Shown here piece by piece: positions 44,246 to 56,606 of a stretch of DNA of 64,000 nucleotides. This stretch comes from Bryopsis sp. KO-2023 (lineage: Eukaryota; Chlorophyta; Ulvophyceae; Bryopsidales; Bryopsidaceae): positions 434,001 through 498,000 of the forward strand of contig BSYQ01000011.1 in assembly GCA_030272585.1 (NCBI GenBank), given 5' to 3'. The translations under genes and the position numbers were made by a program. Under the pieces are notes generated by a model. It saw only the letters and a program-made list of their open reading frames with translations, had not been told where the DNA came from and ran no database searches. The stretch's first letter is position 1; every line of letters begins with the position of its first letter.

Positions 44246-46025
44246 TCACTCACAAGGCATTTCTTCCATTAAATCTTTAATTTCCTCCAACAGTTCCCCA
44301 GATAGCAGAACTGCTTGAGGTGCAACGTTGTGTATTTCAACAGTGTTCGAATCCAAACGCCGCCCAAAACTCAACTCTGCAACATGTAGGGCCCTTGTTT
44401 CCCTCTCGTCGGAATCGCTGTTGTACACCCACAGTGGAGATCCTGAATTTCCACGTTCGACCCTGCAAGAGTGATTGGCAAACCTCCGCCTTTCGTAGTC
44501 CACAGTAGTTTTCTTGCAGAAATCAAACCACATTTCCCCTTTCCCTTTATCCTCCGGGTATCCAGCCAGGTTGAAATTGATCAGCTGTTCGGAGCGGCCC
44601 CCATCTCCGACAGACAAATACCTAACCAGCAATTCGGAAATCCAATCAATGTGAATATACACCTTTTTCTTTCTTCCAGTTTTTCTTTTCTTTTTCTTTT
44701 TTCCAGGGGATATATCCAGGTAGCTGGCACAGGTTTTCAACACATGATATTTTTACACCATCCTTAATTTCAAATACCAGTTTGATGCTTACTGCAATGC
44801 TTTGGAAAAAGTTGGACATCAGAATGATGAGGTGTTTTGATTTTGAACTGTAGCTTGGGGTTTGTTCAAAGAGGGAAAAAAAATAAAAAAATAACAATAA
44901 AAGTAAAATAATATATATATATATTGACTGGGAAAATTTTCCTGCTGTGGTCTTCTGAGATGCAGTGGTTTCGTTTGGCAGAAAAAAAAAAAAAAAAAAA
45001 AAAAAACAGAAGAGAAGAGAAGAGAATTTTCACATGGCCGTGTTTTCCTTCTGGGAGTTATTTTTTTGTTTGTTTTGTGGGGGGAGGGAAAATATCTGGC
45101 CTTTCCTACCCTAAAGTTTCATCCACCAGCCTGGAGATCCCTTCCAGATGAATCACAGCCACGTCATTTGCAGGATCCGAAAAAATGGCCCATCGCCGGG
45201 CCACTTTGACATCTTTGAAATCAAAAGTCCCAAAGGGCGCTTCGGAAATGGGGCCGTTCTGGGCCGGAGTGAATTTGAGCTTCTTGCTGAGCTGAAATTC
45301 ATTTGGATTCAATACACAGTGGCCCGCGGTCAGCACATGGCATCTCCCAATAAGCGACCCTGAGTTTTACAAAAAAAAAGTTGATTTCATTTACAGAAGG
45401 CAGGGAAGGGAGGGAAAAGAAAAAAAACCAGCACAGTTGCTGGAAAGGGATTTGTTGATTGGATTATGGGGATGGACAGTGTAATGAGCAATGAATCACA
45501 CTGTGGTTTTTTCGAACCTGTGCAGCCATTCTCCAGCATCCCAATCGCAGTGAAAGGAAACTTATTGGAGGAAGCCCTGCTGACATGCATGTCATTTTCA
45601 TCCATTAAACCCAGTTCTGGATTTCCAACAGCTTGTGGCGATTGCATTATTCTCCGCCCAAACCCCTCCACAGCTTCCTTTACGCCACCAGTCCCCAAAT
45701 CTGGCCCTTCTCCATTTCCACCACCCGATTTCCCCGGGGCGCCATCGTTTCTTTCAAATCGGAAACAAAGGGTCCCATTTTTCAAGATTGTGATCGATTC
45801 AGGGGCGAAATCGCCGACCTTTCTTGACGCGTTTCTGAACAGCGCTGCGTGAACGGAAAAAGGGCCGTCGCTGGGTTCAGTCAGAACGTTGAAAGGTCCG
45901 GGTTTATCAGTGTGCAGCAGGGATTCCAAGCAGCGAAAATGTTCGTCAAAGTGGAGTGCTGAATTCTTCGCGAGGTGCCCAATGAAACAGATAATCACGA
46001 GCGACAGAACGCGGCGGCGCATCAT
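44246..46025 (-). CDS. secreted trypsin/V8-fold serine protease
   Basis: Predicted secreted endopeptidase of 377 residues. Exons are 46025-45518, 45359-45110 and 44621-44246, all in phase. An N-terminal signal sequence (RRVLSLVIICFIGHLAKNSA) is followed by a pro-region of about 130 residues with a Gly-rich linker. The catalytic domain starts near AIGMLENGCTGSLIGRCHV. The His is in LTAGHC, the Asp in ANDVAVIHL and the Ser in VERGNSGSPLWV; together they form the S1 triad. The fold resembles V8/glutamyl-endopeptidase-like S1B proteins more than pancreatic trypsin (NFNLAGYPEDKGKG). Tandem ATGs open the frame; either could start. Confidence 0.88.
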
Positions 46026-46645
46026 CTGACCACGTTCTTCACTTTCTCAAGAGGTTGCGTTGAGGTTCAGAAACAACGATTGGGTTTGGGAAACTTGTGT
46101 GGAGGAGTGGTATTAGCGAGGGTCCCCTCAAGGATTTCGAGAAACTGCGCCAGATGAAACAGAGTGTTGAGTTCTGAGAGAAGCGGCTTTTCGTGCAGAG
46201 CTCCATGAAAAATCGCTGAGAGGAGCTAAGAGCACTACCTAGTTGACAAGGGAAGAATAGCGAGGCAGCCAGAGGTGTTGATGCAATGCTGTTTGTTTTT
46301 TAATTTTAACTGTATAAGAAAAAATAGAATTGAGTGTGGGTGTTAACACACTGTTCATTACTTCCATTTGTATGTAAATGAAATGTAAATGTAATGCTTG
46401 GCTTGGGTGGTTCACCACAAATCTCTCAATCAGCTCCTATTGCTCCATGAACCCCCCCAAAAAACAAAAGGCCTTGCGACAGACAAGGCCGCTTCACTAT
46501 ACAATGCCTCGAGAAAGAATCGATCGATATTACTGTACACTTTCCCCAAACAATCAATCGCTCAATGAAATCCTCAAACAAATCCCCCAAAAAAGAATGG
46601 ATTGCCAAAAAAAAAGTGCTCCACCAAGACGCTCATTTTCAGTCT
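46026..46645. other. intergenic between the protease and methyltransferase genes
   Basis: 5' flank of the protease gene and 3' flank of the methyltransferase gene, both on the minus strand. No additional gene is supported. Confidence 0.5.
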
Positions 46646-49013
46646 TCAGGCTTTCTTTCTGGCATAAACAACATACATGGGGTCCCCTCCCCCAATCCCC
46701 AAGAAATTTTTTGGGGCAGAAATATCCTTGCATTTTGGATCCTCAAAGCCTCCAGGAACGGAGTAATGAAAGTATGAGCCCACAATCCATACATGTTCGG
46801 GATCCCCTGTCGAAGTCCATACGGCGATGGCTGCGAAAAAAAAAAAAAAAAGAAAAAAAGAAAGGCATCTTTCAGCTTCCAAGAAAAAATTGTTATTTAT
46901 TTTTCTCATCATGCATGTTTCTGACTTACAGCAATCCACAAGGAGAACTGAACAAAGCATAGATCATTCAAATGGGTTATATACAATTTCTGTGGAATCA
47001 ATATAGCAGTATTTTTTGCTGTAAAAGAAATAAATGAAAAAATTGTCTGCTCCAATACTTCACAGGACCCACCCTATATTTTTCCCCCCTTACTTGAATT
47101 GTCATGGATCCAAAAACAAATGCAAATCGGACAAAGAAGAAAGCAAAGCTTATTACCTTTCGTTGGGAAGCATCTGTTAGAAAAGCTCATGGCTGCCAAA
47201 CCACCAGGTTTCAGGCATCGATGCATCTCAGCAAAAATCTAAACGAAGGAACAAAAAAGAAAAAAATCTGAAAAACAAAACGCAGCAGAGAATCCACAAA
47301 TATCAACACCAATTGATTGCGATATCAAAAAAAATTCAATAGATAAATCTATAAAAAAAAGACAGAAACCTTTGAAACAGTCATTCTCATTCTCCCTGTT
47401 CCCTGAGTGCTGAGTGTTGATATGCATAAAAATGCCAGTGGTTTTTTGCTTTTTTTTTATAGATATTCATCAAGTAGCACCTCCATTGGCTTGGTCAAAT
47501 AATCCACCGACACGCAGTTGGTGATAACATCAAATGTATTATCTTCGTAAGGTAGTTCAGGATTGGAATTCAAATCTCGAACGTCAAAATCCGTCAAAAC
47601 TGAATTCCTCTTCAGCTCCTGTGAAAAGCCACATGGTCAGTACTTGTTTACCCCCCCCCCCAAAAAAAGAAGATAATAAATAATAAAAAAAAAATCAGAA
47701 AATGTCGCTGTGCTGGAATGGCTTCCAGTTTTTACCCCTCAATTAAATGGAACGGTTATTTTTCAGTCGACGTTCATTGATGCACTCTAACAAGGGTTTG
47801 CTGTGTGATGTTTCTTTCACATATTTAAAAACTACAAAACCCCATTATTTCCAACGGAGTATCGAAATAGAACATCCCAAAATCAAAAACTTGAAAGGGG
47901 GGGGGGGGGTTAATAAGCTAGAATGTGGATGTTAGGATATCTGTATTTACCTCTTGATTCATCCCAAGTCCAGTGATTTTTCCAGCCTTGTAACCCTTTG
48001 GGTAATGACTAATCCAGCTGCTGCAAATGTCCAAAATTGCAACATCATCCTTCCCAGACTCAGGAAAAACTTCGGAGTAGTACCTGACACACAGAAATAA
48101 ATTTTAACTAGGAAACAATGTGATGTATGATTTCAGCCAGAACTTTATATTCTTCCAAAATATATCTTCAGCAGAAAATCAACCGCAAAAAAAGAAAGAA
48201 AAACCAGATTGTTTCAACAGAACTGCCTTGCGATCACTGCGTTTTCCTTAAATCTTTCTTCTTGTTCGAAATATTCCCTGAGTGGTTTTTGAAAGCTCTT
48301 GGTGATTTGGTGATTTCCTGGTTTGGATGACTAACTTGGTCAGTGCATTAATGGCTCCGTCATCAATGTGTGTAACCAGCCTCGGTGAATCGTAGAAAAA
48401 GGTATCAGGAGATTCATCATATCGGCCGAAATCGTCAGGCTTCAGAGGAAAATCCTTTGGCCATTTTGGATTATCCAAGACCTGCATTACCCCCCCCAAG
48501 AAAAATTTAAAAAATATAAAAGAGAGCACAATACTAAAATTCTGAATTTGAAAAACGTAGTGACTTATACCGGAACAGAGGAAACCTTATGGTCAGTCGG
48601 ATTCGTGTTTTTATTTTGTTGGGGAGAATTCAGGAGGGCATTCTGGAAGATTGCACAAGAATAGAAATGAATCATGATTTAGATGTTTGTGTTTGTTTTC
48701 CTCCAAGATCTCTTGAAGCTGATGGTCCAAATTCCGAATGCTCCAGATTTCAAGTGTAAGAAATCGGCACCTGCTCGATAGACTTCTGCGCCGCCTGTGC
48801 AGTCAGCGGCGATCCCGACCCGAGAACCCCAACCGAGGAGAGAAAAGCCAGCCTCAAGAAAGAGCTCCGGCCAACGTCCCTGACGTCGCGCGTGGCTCTG
48901 GCGACGCAACCACGCTTTCCTGAGACGAACGATCGATGGCTCCTCACCTTCGCACACGACTGGGCGGAAACGCTGAAATGCCCGCTCACTGCCGTTGGAA
49001 TGGCAGTTCTCAT
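46646..49013 (-). CDS. plastid-targeted SAM-dependent methyltransferase-like protein, copy 1
   Basis: Six exons, 49013-48771, 48481-48336, 48083-47951, 47618-47481, 47238-47157 and 46830-46646, give 308 residues. Exon 1 is a leader of about 80 residues: a basic, Ser/Ala-rich transit-peptide part, then hydrophobic LRLAFLSSVGVLGSGSPLTA ending AQAA, a thylakoid-lumen-type signal with AxA cleavage site. The body is a class I methyltransferase fold: VAILDICSSWISHYP (motif I region), GLGMNQEELK, LPYEDNTFDVITNCVSVDYL, EMHRCLKPGGLAAMSFSNRCFPTK and DPMYVVYARKK. The usual GxGxG is replaced by DICSSW, as in a conserved plant/algal UbiE-like family. Substrate unknown. A tandem copy lies upstream at 50-52.4 kb. 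Confidence 0.85.
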
Positions 49014-49992
49014 CGTGCAAGTCGATCACACGAAAGAAGTTTCAGAGAATCAGAGAATTGGGTGGGTGAGTTGCCTTAATGCGGTGGCTGGATCATTGGA
49101 TCATCAAATGCATCCCATGCCGTGAAGAAATGTAATCAGACATCGCTTTCCAGGGCTCCACCTCTGGAAAAAGCTGGATGGGCTGGTGGAGTGGGTGCCA
49201 CAGGATACTACAAGATATAGCATTTGGCACAACCAATGTTTGTTGAGCATTTCTGAACCCCAGAAATTCGCAGCATTCGAAAAGTTTGTTTTGTTTTTCT
49301 TATGGGTCTGTGCAGAGAGCTCATTCCAAAGACATCCATCACCAAACTGAATTTGCCGGAAAAGATGGATGAACATATTTTTGAATGACCCCAGAGCCTT
49401 GCAAACAGAATCTTGAATCTTTTTACACATGAGTGGGTTGCTATGGCGGTACACTGGGGGACCTGTTTCAAGTCTCAAATTGAGACTCTCAATCAATGAG
49501 CTGTTCATGCTCACCATCACCCTCACACAACCTTAATGTGACAAGGCACATTAAGGCCGAGGATTATGTCTTGTTTACACTGCACATTCCAGTGGAATGA
49601 TTCCACCGACCTTTTTGTAAGGTAGGGAAAATGTTCAGTGGAAGCACCATGTCGAGCAGCTGAGTCCAGGTTTCAAAATCGACAAAACAAAACGAACAAA
49701 GAAGATACATCTGTCGAGGATCCATGGCTTAATGCACCCACCCTCGGTGGTGTTTCCAGGTCGAAGCCAGGTTCCTTTCTATTTCACAGAACATATTACA
49801 TAAATCAAATTTTGACAAAAGGAAAAACCGGATAGCAAAAAAAAAAACGTCAAATACATGCGAGGTAAAAGTAACCACTCGGCAACAAAACTCGAATCAA
49901 AAAATCACTCAAATGAAGAGGGAAAATAGGACATGCACCCCCGCCTCCCCCCTCCCCTTCCTGCTTCACCAGAAAAGTAAAACTGGGTCGAT
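49014..49992. other. spacer between the methyltransferase copies
   Basis: No supported gene. It carries the 5' flank of copy 1 and the 3' flank of copy 2. Confidence 0.5.
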
Positions 49993-52350
49993 CTATGATT
50001 TCTTGCGGGCAGAAACCACATACATGGGGTTTGCAAACTGGGGTAAACCCAGCCAAACAAAAAAGCGGCGAGATTCAGGTGAGATGTCTTCGCTTTTCAA
50101 ATCCACGTAGCCTCCAGGAACGGAGTAATGAAAATAGCAACCCACGTAATATACTCTATCGGCATGTGAGGATGCCATCCACTTCTTGATGACTGAAAAC
50201 AAAATTTTTTTAAATGCATAATCCTCCAAGAAAAAGTCAGCTGTTATAGTTGATGGGCTGGATATATATGTACATATTGTGGAAAGGGCTAATTCTGTTG
50301 GGTAGTTGCTTTACAGTTTGAACTCCGGGTTGTGGTATTTGAAGGGACTTTGGTTGGAATAGGGGTCGTACTTTTTACTGTAAAAAAATCAACTTAACAA
50401 CATCTATATCTATTTATATATATTTTTGATAGGCTGCATTTGACAAGGAAAAACCTACTGAAACATCTGGTATTTGGATCTGCAACTCGTACTCCCTGTT
50501 TCTGTTGCTTTGGTATTCTGGATAACCTCTCTTAAACTAAAAACGCTTCAAAGGAAATTGAAACTCTGAGCAATTCCGCTGAATAAAAAAAAAGATTTTT
50601 ACCTTTCTTTCTGAAAAAACGATTCGAAAAGCTGACGATCGCCAGACCACCAGGTTTCAAGCACCGATGCATCTCTCGAAAAATCTGCATCAAAAATTAG
50701 TTTCTCAGACAAAAAATATCTCGTTCCTGCAATCCATCCATCTAAAAGAATTCTCTTGTCGACCCCATCTATTTTTCTGCCCTAAATACTAATAATACTA
50801 ATACATCAGTCATAATCATTCAGAATTACCTATAAAACAACTGCAAAAGATAATCAAGAACGCAACGAGGATGTTCTGCTTATTTTTCATTTTTCTCTTG
50901 GCTTACATTTGATGATTTCTTTCTTTTCTTTTCTCTCTCTCTTTTTTTTTCTCTTTTTTTTACCTCCAGTGGATCTGTAAGATAATCGACAGACACGGTG
51001 TTTGTGATAACGTCAAAGGTATCGTCTCCGTAGGGCAGCTTGGGGTTTTCGTTCAAATCCCGAATTTCAAAGTCTGTCAAAATAGGGTTTTTCTCCAACT
51101 CCTGCACGCCACCGGTAAAAAAACAGCTCTCATCGCGTTTTTCATTTTGATGCAAAAATGTAGGATCAAACAGCGCTCCTTGGCAGCTCAGATTTTCTTG
51201 TCTTGGTATACTTTATTTTATTCTATTCAATGGATGAATGAATGAATGTTTAATTTACATTAGGCAAACTTGCCCAACAAAAGCCGCCCACAGTGAGGTG
51301 ATTATTGTACCATATTATATCATATTTATTTTACCGACATGGGTTTCTCATGTGAGGATTCACCAAAACACACTTCAAATAATGCAACACTGATGCAAAA
51401 ATTATATTGAGAAAAAAAAATAGGTACCGAGTTAACGCATATTTTTCCCTCTTGCCTCTTTATTCATCCCAAGTCCACTGATTCTTCCGGCAGAGTAACC
51501 ATCAGGGTAATGACTAATCCAGCTGCTGCACAGATCCAAAATAGCCACATCGCTTTGACCGGATGGCGGCAACACCTTGGAGTAATACCTGGTTGGATGA
51601 AAATCAAACAGAAATGCAGCATGAACTTTTAAAAAAGAAGTGCAAATTCTATTCACGAAATAAAAACGACAGGAGTTGAAAAAATCAAGTGGGCTTTGGC
51701 TCACTGCAACAGGGCAGTTCAAAAGATATTAAAATTTATTTCCAAGTTTTTTGAGTTTCAGCCAGTTCTGAATTTATTGGAAGGATGAGTTTACACCAAG
51801 ATTGGTTGCAAAAACTGATGGCAAACTAAGGAGTCAAAAAAGGACACCAAAGTTTATCTTTTATTGGACGCCAAACCCGACGCTGGAAGCTTACTCTGTC
51901 AAGGCACCGATCGCACCGTTGTCGATATGGGCAACGAGCCTAGGCGAATCGTAGAACCCAAAATCAGACGTCTCGTCCTCTCGCTCAAAGTCTTCAGGTT
52001 TCATGGGGAAAGCGTCGGGCCAGGTGGGGTCCAGCAAAACCTGAGACACTGAAGGAAGCACTTTTCAACGTGGGTTGTTTCAGTTTTCCAACAAGAATAG
52101 ATCTCCCCACGCAATTCTCGCAACCTGCGGGCGTGTAGACGAGATTTGTCCAGCGAACAAGTGATGATTCGATAGGTACCTCATTTATGGGGACTTTGGT
52201 GGCGAGGATCCGCGAAGGTGACCTTGCTGAGGATCTCTGGCGACTGATGTTCTTTCCAGGGATGCAGCGGGGGTTGGAAGACACATTCCACCGTGCGGAG
52301 CAAACGCTCTTGCCAAAAAAAAGCCCTTTCACCACGCCTCGCGTTTCCAT
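49993..52350 (-). CDS. plastid-targeted SAM-dependent methyltransferase-like protein, copy 2
   Basis: Paralogue of the preceding gene, in the same orientation. Exons are 52350-52180, 52040-51895, 51588-51456, 51101-50964, 50684-50603 and 50192-49993, giving 289 residues. The four internal exons are 146, 133, 138 and 82 bp, exactly as in copy 1. Conserved motifs: VAILDLCSSWISHYP, LPYGDDTFDVITNTVSVDYL, EMHRCLKPGGLAIVSFSNRFF, YFHYSVPGGYVDLKSEDIS and NPMYVVSARKK. The leader differs from copy 1: it is basic and Ser/Arg-rich and lacks the clear thylakoid signal. An upstream in-frame ATG at 52431 is possible. The intron after GLGMNKE begins GCAAGA, a GC-AG intron, where copy 1 has GTAAAT. Confidence 0.84.
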
Positions 52351-53196
52351 CGCAACAGCTTTTTCACACTTTCTCCCAGCCAAAACGAATAAAGTGGTTT
52401 TTACAACACATGCCAGAAACCTATCAGTCATGATCGCGTCACGAAGATTTTGAGTTATCGCACTCTCCTCCAGGGGGTGCTGGGAGTTCCCGAGCAATGG
52501 ACCCTTGTGGGTCCCACGACCCAGGGGGATAGAATGCGCTTAAACCACAACAGTCGGAATAATACACGATTGGGGGTGATGCTGGTTAGATGGAGGAATT
52601 GACGCCGGGTTGTGTGCGTGCAAACACCCCAAGAAAACGAAAACTCCCGTGGAAACAGGACGCCAGGGGTGTGAAAGCATTCTCCCTAGGGCAGAGTCGA
52701 CACGCAAACACCCTTTCGCCAGCGGGTTTAAAATGCAGAAGCGCTCAAAACACGGCACATGAAATAAAACTAAGCCATCTGTGGAAACACGTCGAGCTCT
52801 GTGCTCTCTTCTGTCCAAACATTTCTTTCTCCGTCCACCGTGTGGTACACGGATAAAGCAACACGGGATGAAAGTGGAGTTTATGGTTTGGGAATCAGTT
52901 CCCACCCTTTGAACCCTTAACTCACACACTCTGGGGCTGACATTCAAATAGTCAGAAAACTGCCTTCTTTGTTGTGAAAAGGGCAATTAATGGAAAAAAG
53001 GATGAGGAATGTTGTCAATATGAGTAGTGGAAGTAGGGACATTTAATAAGGGAAATGGGGGGGATTCGAACAGAAACAGTGAACGATTATGAACAATCAG
53101 GTGTCAGCATAAACGTAACGGCGCAGCAGTTACAACTGTAAGCTGCGCCGTTTCAGCTAACGTCTCAGCGAAGGAGTTTTGGCGGGGACGACGAAC
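52351..53196. other. intergenic, no supported gene
   Basis: 5' flank of methyltransferase copy 2. A strong hairpin (arms ACGGCGCAGC / GCTGCGCCGT near 53119-53152) is followed by the TCGG-rich repeats. Confidence 0.45.
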
Positions 53197-53860
53197 ATAC
53201 TATGGATCCGACACCGATATGTCGGCGTCCGACTTTTCCGATAACCGATAAAAGTCGGCCTCAGAAAGCGCCGATGTTGTCGACGCCCGACTAAATTGGT
53301 CCGACATCGCCGATGTACCGATACAATCGGCCCGACTATAATAGATCGGTCCGACTTTTCCGATAAGTAACGGCCGATCATCCAATTCTACCTTTGAAAC
53401 CAGATCGGATCGGGATCGGGATCGACGTTTTCCGATCAGATCGGGAATTTACCGATTTTATCGGATTTTCCGATCATCCACCGACCCCGATCCGATCATG
53501 ATCGGAATGTCGGATGACGTACAAAGTCACCCTCGCAGGCATACTATGGATCCGACACCGATATGTCGGCGTCCGACTTTCCCGATAACCGATAAACGTC
53601 GGTCCCAGACAGATCCGATATTGCCGACCGCCGACATAATCGTTCCGACTTAGTCGATGGGCCGATCTGATCGGCCCGACTATACTTTGTCGGCCCGACT
53701 GTTCCGATAAATAACGGCCGACTGTCCAGTTCCTGCTTCAAAACCAGATCGGATCGGGGTCGGGGTCGGCGTTTGCCGACTTAAACGGTTTCTGTCCGGT
53801 AAAATCGGATCGGCGCCGATCATGATCGGCGCCGATCCGATCATCGATCACGATCAAATC
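53197..53860. repeat. two TCGG-rich direct repeats of about 320-340 bp
   Basis: The sequence CATACTATGGATCCGACACC starts at 53197 and again at 53539. Both copies continue with dense TCGG/CCGA motifs and GATCGG palindromes and diverge gradually. They sit just upstream of the hAT transposase gene, so they may be its terminal or subterminal repeats, comparable to the TACGG repeats of the MITE. Confidence 0.75.
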
Positions 53861-53941
53861 TGGTTCAGCTGTTCACACCCGGGATCGTTCGTCGGTGTAT
53901 GAGAACTTGAAACCGTCTTTTTTCCGTGCTTTTCCGTGAAG

Positions 53942-56556
53942 ATGCGTGGAAACCGTAAAAAACAGCAACCGCGATTTCTGCACCGTACAATACCCCCCCC
54001 GAACGTAGACGTAAGGGGGCCAGTACTATCTCGACAGACCCAGCAGCGGCGGAGCTCAGATTCAGTTAACCCACGCCGAGCACCAGAAGGATCTGCGCCA
54101 TCGGCTGGAATTGGAACTGGAAGCCGTTCTGGAGCAGGGCAACTATCAGCCACCGGTGAGCGCAGCAACAAACCGTCACTGAGCAGGGGGTTGGGCCTGT
54201 CCCTAGAAAGTGTGAAAATAGTTTTCATTTGAAAGGTGCTAGAAACAGTGACAGTGTTTTGGCCAACTTGTGGCTGCCCTGCAGTTGATGTTCCATCCCA
54301 CAGTTCAGCACAGACAGGTGTGCCCAACCCGGTCCGGAGCAGCAAGTGGGTGGATGCCCTTTTTGTACATGATGCTGAGGGAAAAATGGAGGTTTTTGTT
54401 GATGAGCTGGAGAAACCGATCGTGACCTGTAGGATCTGTTCAGCTCGGTTGGTGTTTAAAAAGGGTGGGCGGACCCCATTGGTGGGCCATGCCAGAAAGC
54501 ATGGCCTGGGCACGAGGGAACAAATGCGGTTTGCAGTTCAGATGGGGTTTCGGGAACAGCTTAATCAGATTCAGAATGGGGGGCACCGGATGGCATCGTT
54601 TGGGACTCAAAGAACATTGCCTTTCGTGTCGAAATGAAGCAGCCAGAGCCGGGAGTACAAGAAATATCGGCATCAGGTCATGAAGTTCGTGGTCAGCACC
54701 GGAGCACCGTTCAGAGCAGTGGAGGATGTGCAGTTCAGGGCCATGTGCACCTCTCTGAATGCATCAGCACCGCCTCTGAGTGCAAAGACAATCTCTCACC
54801 AGGTCGGGGTGGCAGCCGAGGCCCTCAGGAAACAGATCAGGGATGAAAACTTGGCCAGATTCAGACCTTGTTTTGTTGCAGACGGCTGGTCACAGAGCCC
54901 CAACCATTGGTTTGCCATGGGCGCCGTGTATATTCACAGAGATACTGATCAGGATCTGTTTCAACTGAAGCGGATCAGTTTGGGTACCTGGGATCTGAAG
55001 GGGAATTGTGACGCTGATGATATAAGGAAAAAAATGGATCAGATTCGGATTGAGTATAACCTTACCGGGTACAGGGCCAGTATAGTAACTGATCATGAGG
55101 CCAGGATGGGAGCTGCGTGTGAGCGGGCGGAACTGTATGACTGGCACGGATGCGGAACCCACAGAATCAACCTCGGGGTCAGAAAAGCTCTCAAAAACAT
55201 ATCTGCTCCGTTGGATGACCTGATCAGTACGGTACACCGGCTCTGTGTGCATATCATGGGCTCCGCAACACAATGGGAAACATTCAAGGCTATTCAGTTG
55301 GCGCGGTTGGACAGGGAGCAGGCTGAGCAGGATATTCTCGAGATCACACGTGCGACAGAAGCTGAGATGAGAAGTGAAGCCAGCCACAATGTGAGCAGTG
55401 AGGGTCAGAATGAGGGTGTCACTACAGCTCAGGGGCAGGGTCAGAACCCGGGTGGCAGTCAGAATCAGGGGCAGGCTGCAAGTATGGATCAGAATCCGGT
55501 TCAGGAGGACGAGGATGCCCCCCCCATATACTCATCTGATGAAGACACATGTCCTGATGATGGAGACGATGTGGAAGAAGAAGAAGACTGTCCAGGTCCG
55601 GTCAGGAAATCGCAGCGGGTTCTGAGACTGACCCTGCCTGTTGAAACCAGGTGGAACAGCACGTGGTACATGATCCATCGGTTCCTGATCCTGAAGGAGG
55701 ACGTGCAGGAATTGCTACAAACATTACCGGATCAGTATCAGGTGACGGAAGAACAATGGGAACAGCTCAGGGTGCTGCATTCGATTCTGAGGCCATACAA
55801 GGAGGCAACCAAACGGATGGAGGCGGAAAAAACTGTGACGTGCTCGCTGGTTCTGATAGTCATGGCCAGGATCAGTCAACACATCGATGATATGCGCATT
55901 GATGATCTGGAACTAGACTTGTTCAGAATCAGTATCAGATCCTATATGGACGAACAGTTTGACGATCCCAATTGGCTCCGTGCCGGGGGCTGTATGCAAC
56001 AGCTGGATCCGTCACGATTGCGATTGGATGATCCTGTTATCACCCAGTATCTGTGGGGATCAGATTGGTTCCAGTATTTAAAATCAGAGTGGTCTCGGAG
56101 CGATTTGTGGATTGCTGATGTGTTCAAGGAGTGTGAGAAACTGGTTCAAGATATCAAAGGAAGACATGGGCAAGAGGGTGGATCAGGGGGTTGTGGAAGT
56201 GACGAGGCTCCAACAAGAAAGGGGCGAGACCCAAGTATGATTGGCTCACATCTGTGGATCCTGCTGCTGACCAGTACGGTACTGTAACGGATGAGTGGCA
56301 CCGGTACTGTGGGATGAGGGCAACCCCCTTGACAAGCGTTCCAGGTTCAGGTCTGGAATGGTGGAGAATAAATCAGGCTCTGTATCCGAATGTTGCAGTT
56401 CTGGCAGCAGAATATTTGTGCGTACCTGCCTCCAGTGCCTCGGTGGAACGGATGTTCAGTGTCAACGACCATCAGCTCAATAAACGCCGACGACTGATTG
56501 AACACAGTAAGGTACGGGATCTGACCATGCTGCGGGATAATCTGGATTTGATTTAG
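53942..56556 (+). pseudogene. hAT transposase gene, disrupted
   Basis: Cut-and-paste transposase of the hAT superfamily. A likely first exon, 53942-54155, joins 54285 onward in phase. A BED-type zinc finger (CRICSARLVF...HARKH) lies near 54430-54510. The RNase H-like core has VADGWSQSPNHWF, IVTDHEARMGAACE, WHGCGTHRINLGV and VETRWNSTWYMI, with a Gln/Asp/Glu-rich insertion between 55380 and 55610. The dimerisation end has YPNVAVLAAEYLCVPASSASVERMFS and KRRRLIEHSKVRDL. Two lesions are visible: an in-frame TGA at 54635-54637, and a one-base frameshift near the GGGG at 56221, after which the C-terminus is in another frame. Inactive as sequenced unless these are read errors. Confidence 0.9.
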
Positions 56557-56606
56557 TTTCATTTGCTCTCTGCATCTGGTGCACCTTATGTTACCGTTTT
56601 TTTTGT

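Noticed and set aside
53100..53160. Possible tRNA or SINE near the GATTCGAACAG sequence
   Set aside because: A B-box-like TTCGAATCCCC exists on the minus strand, but no tRNA cloverleaf can be drawn and the nearby hairpin does not fit an anticodon arm.
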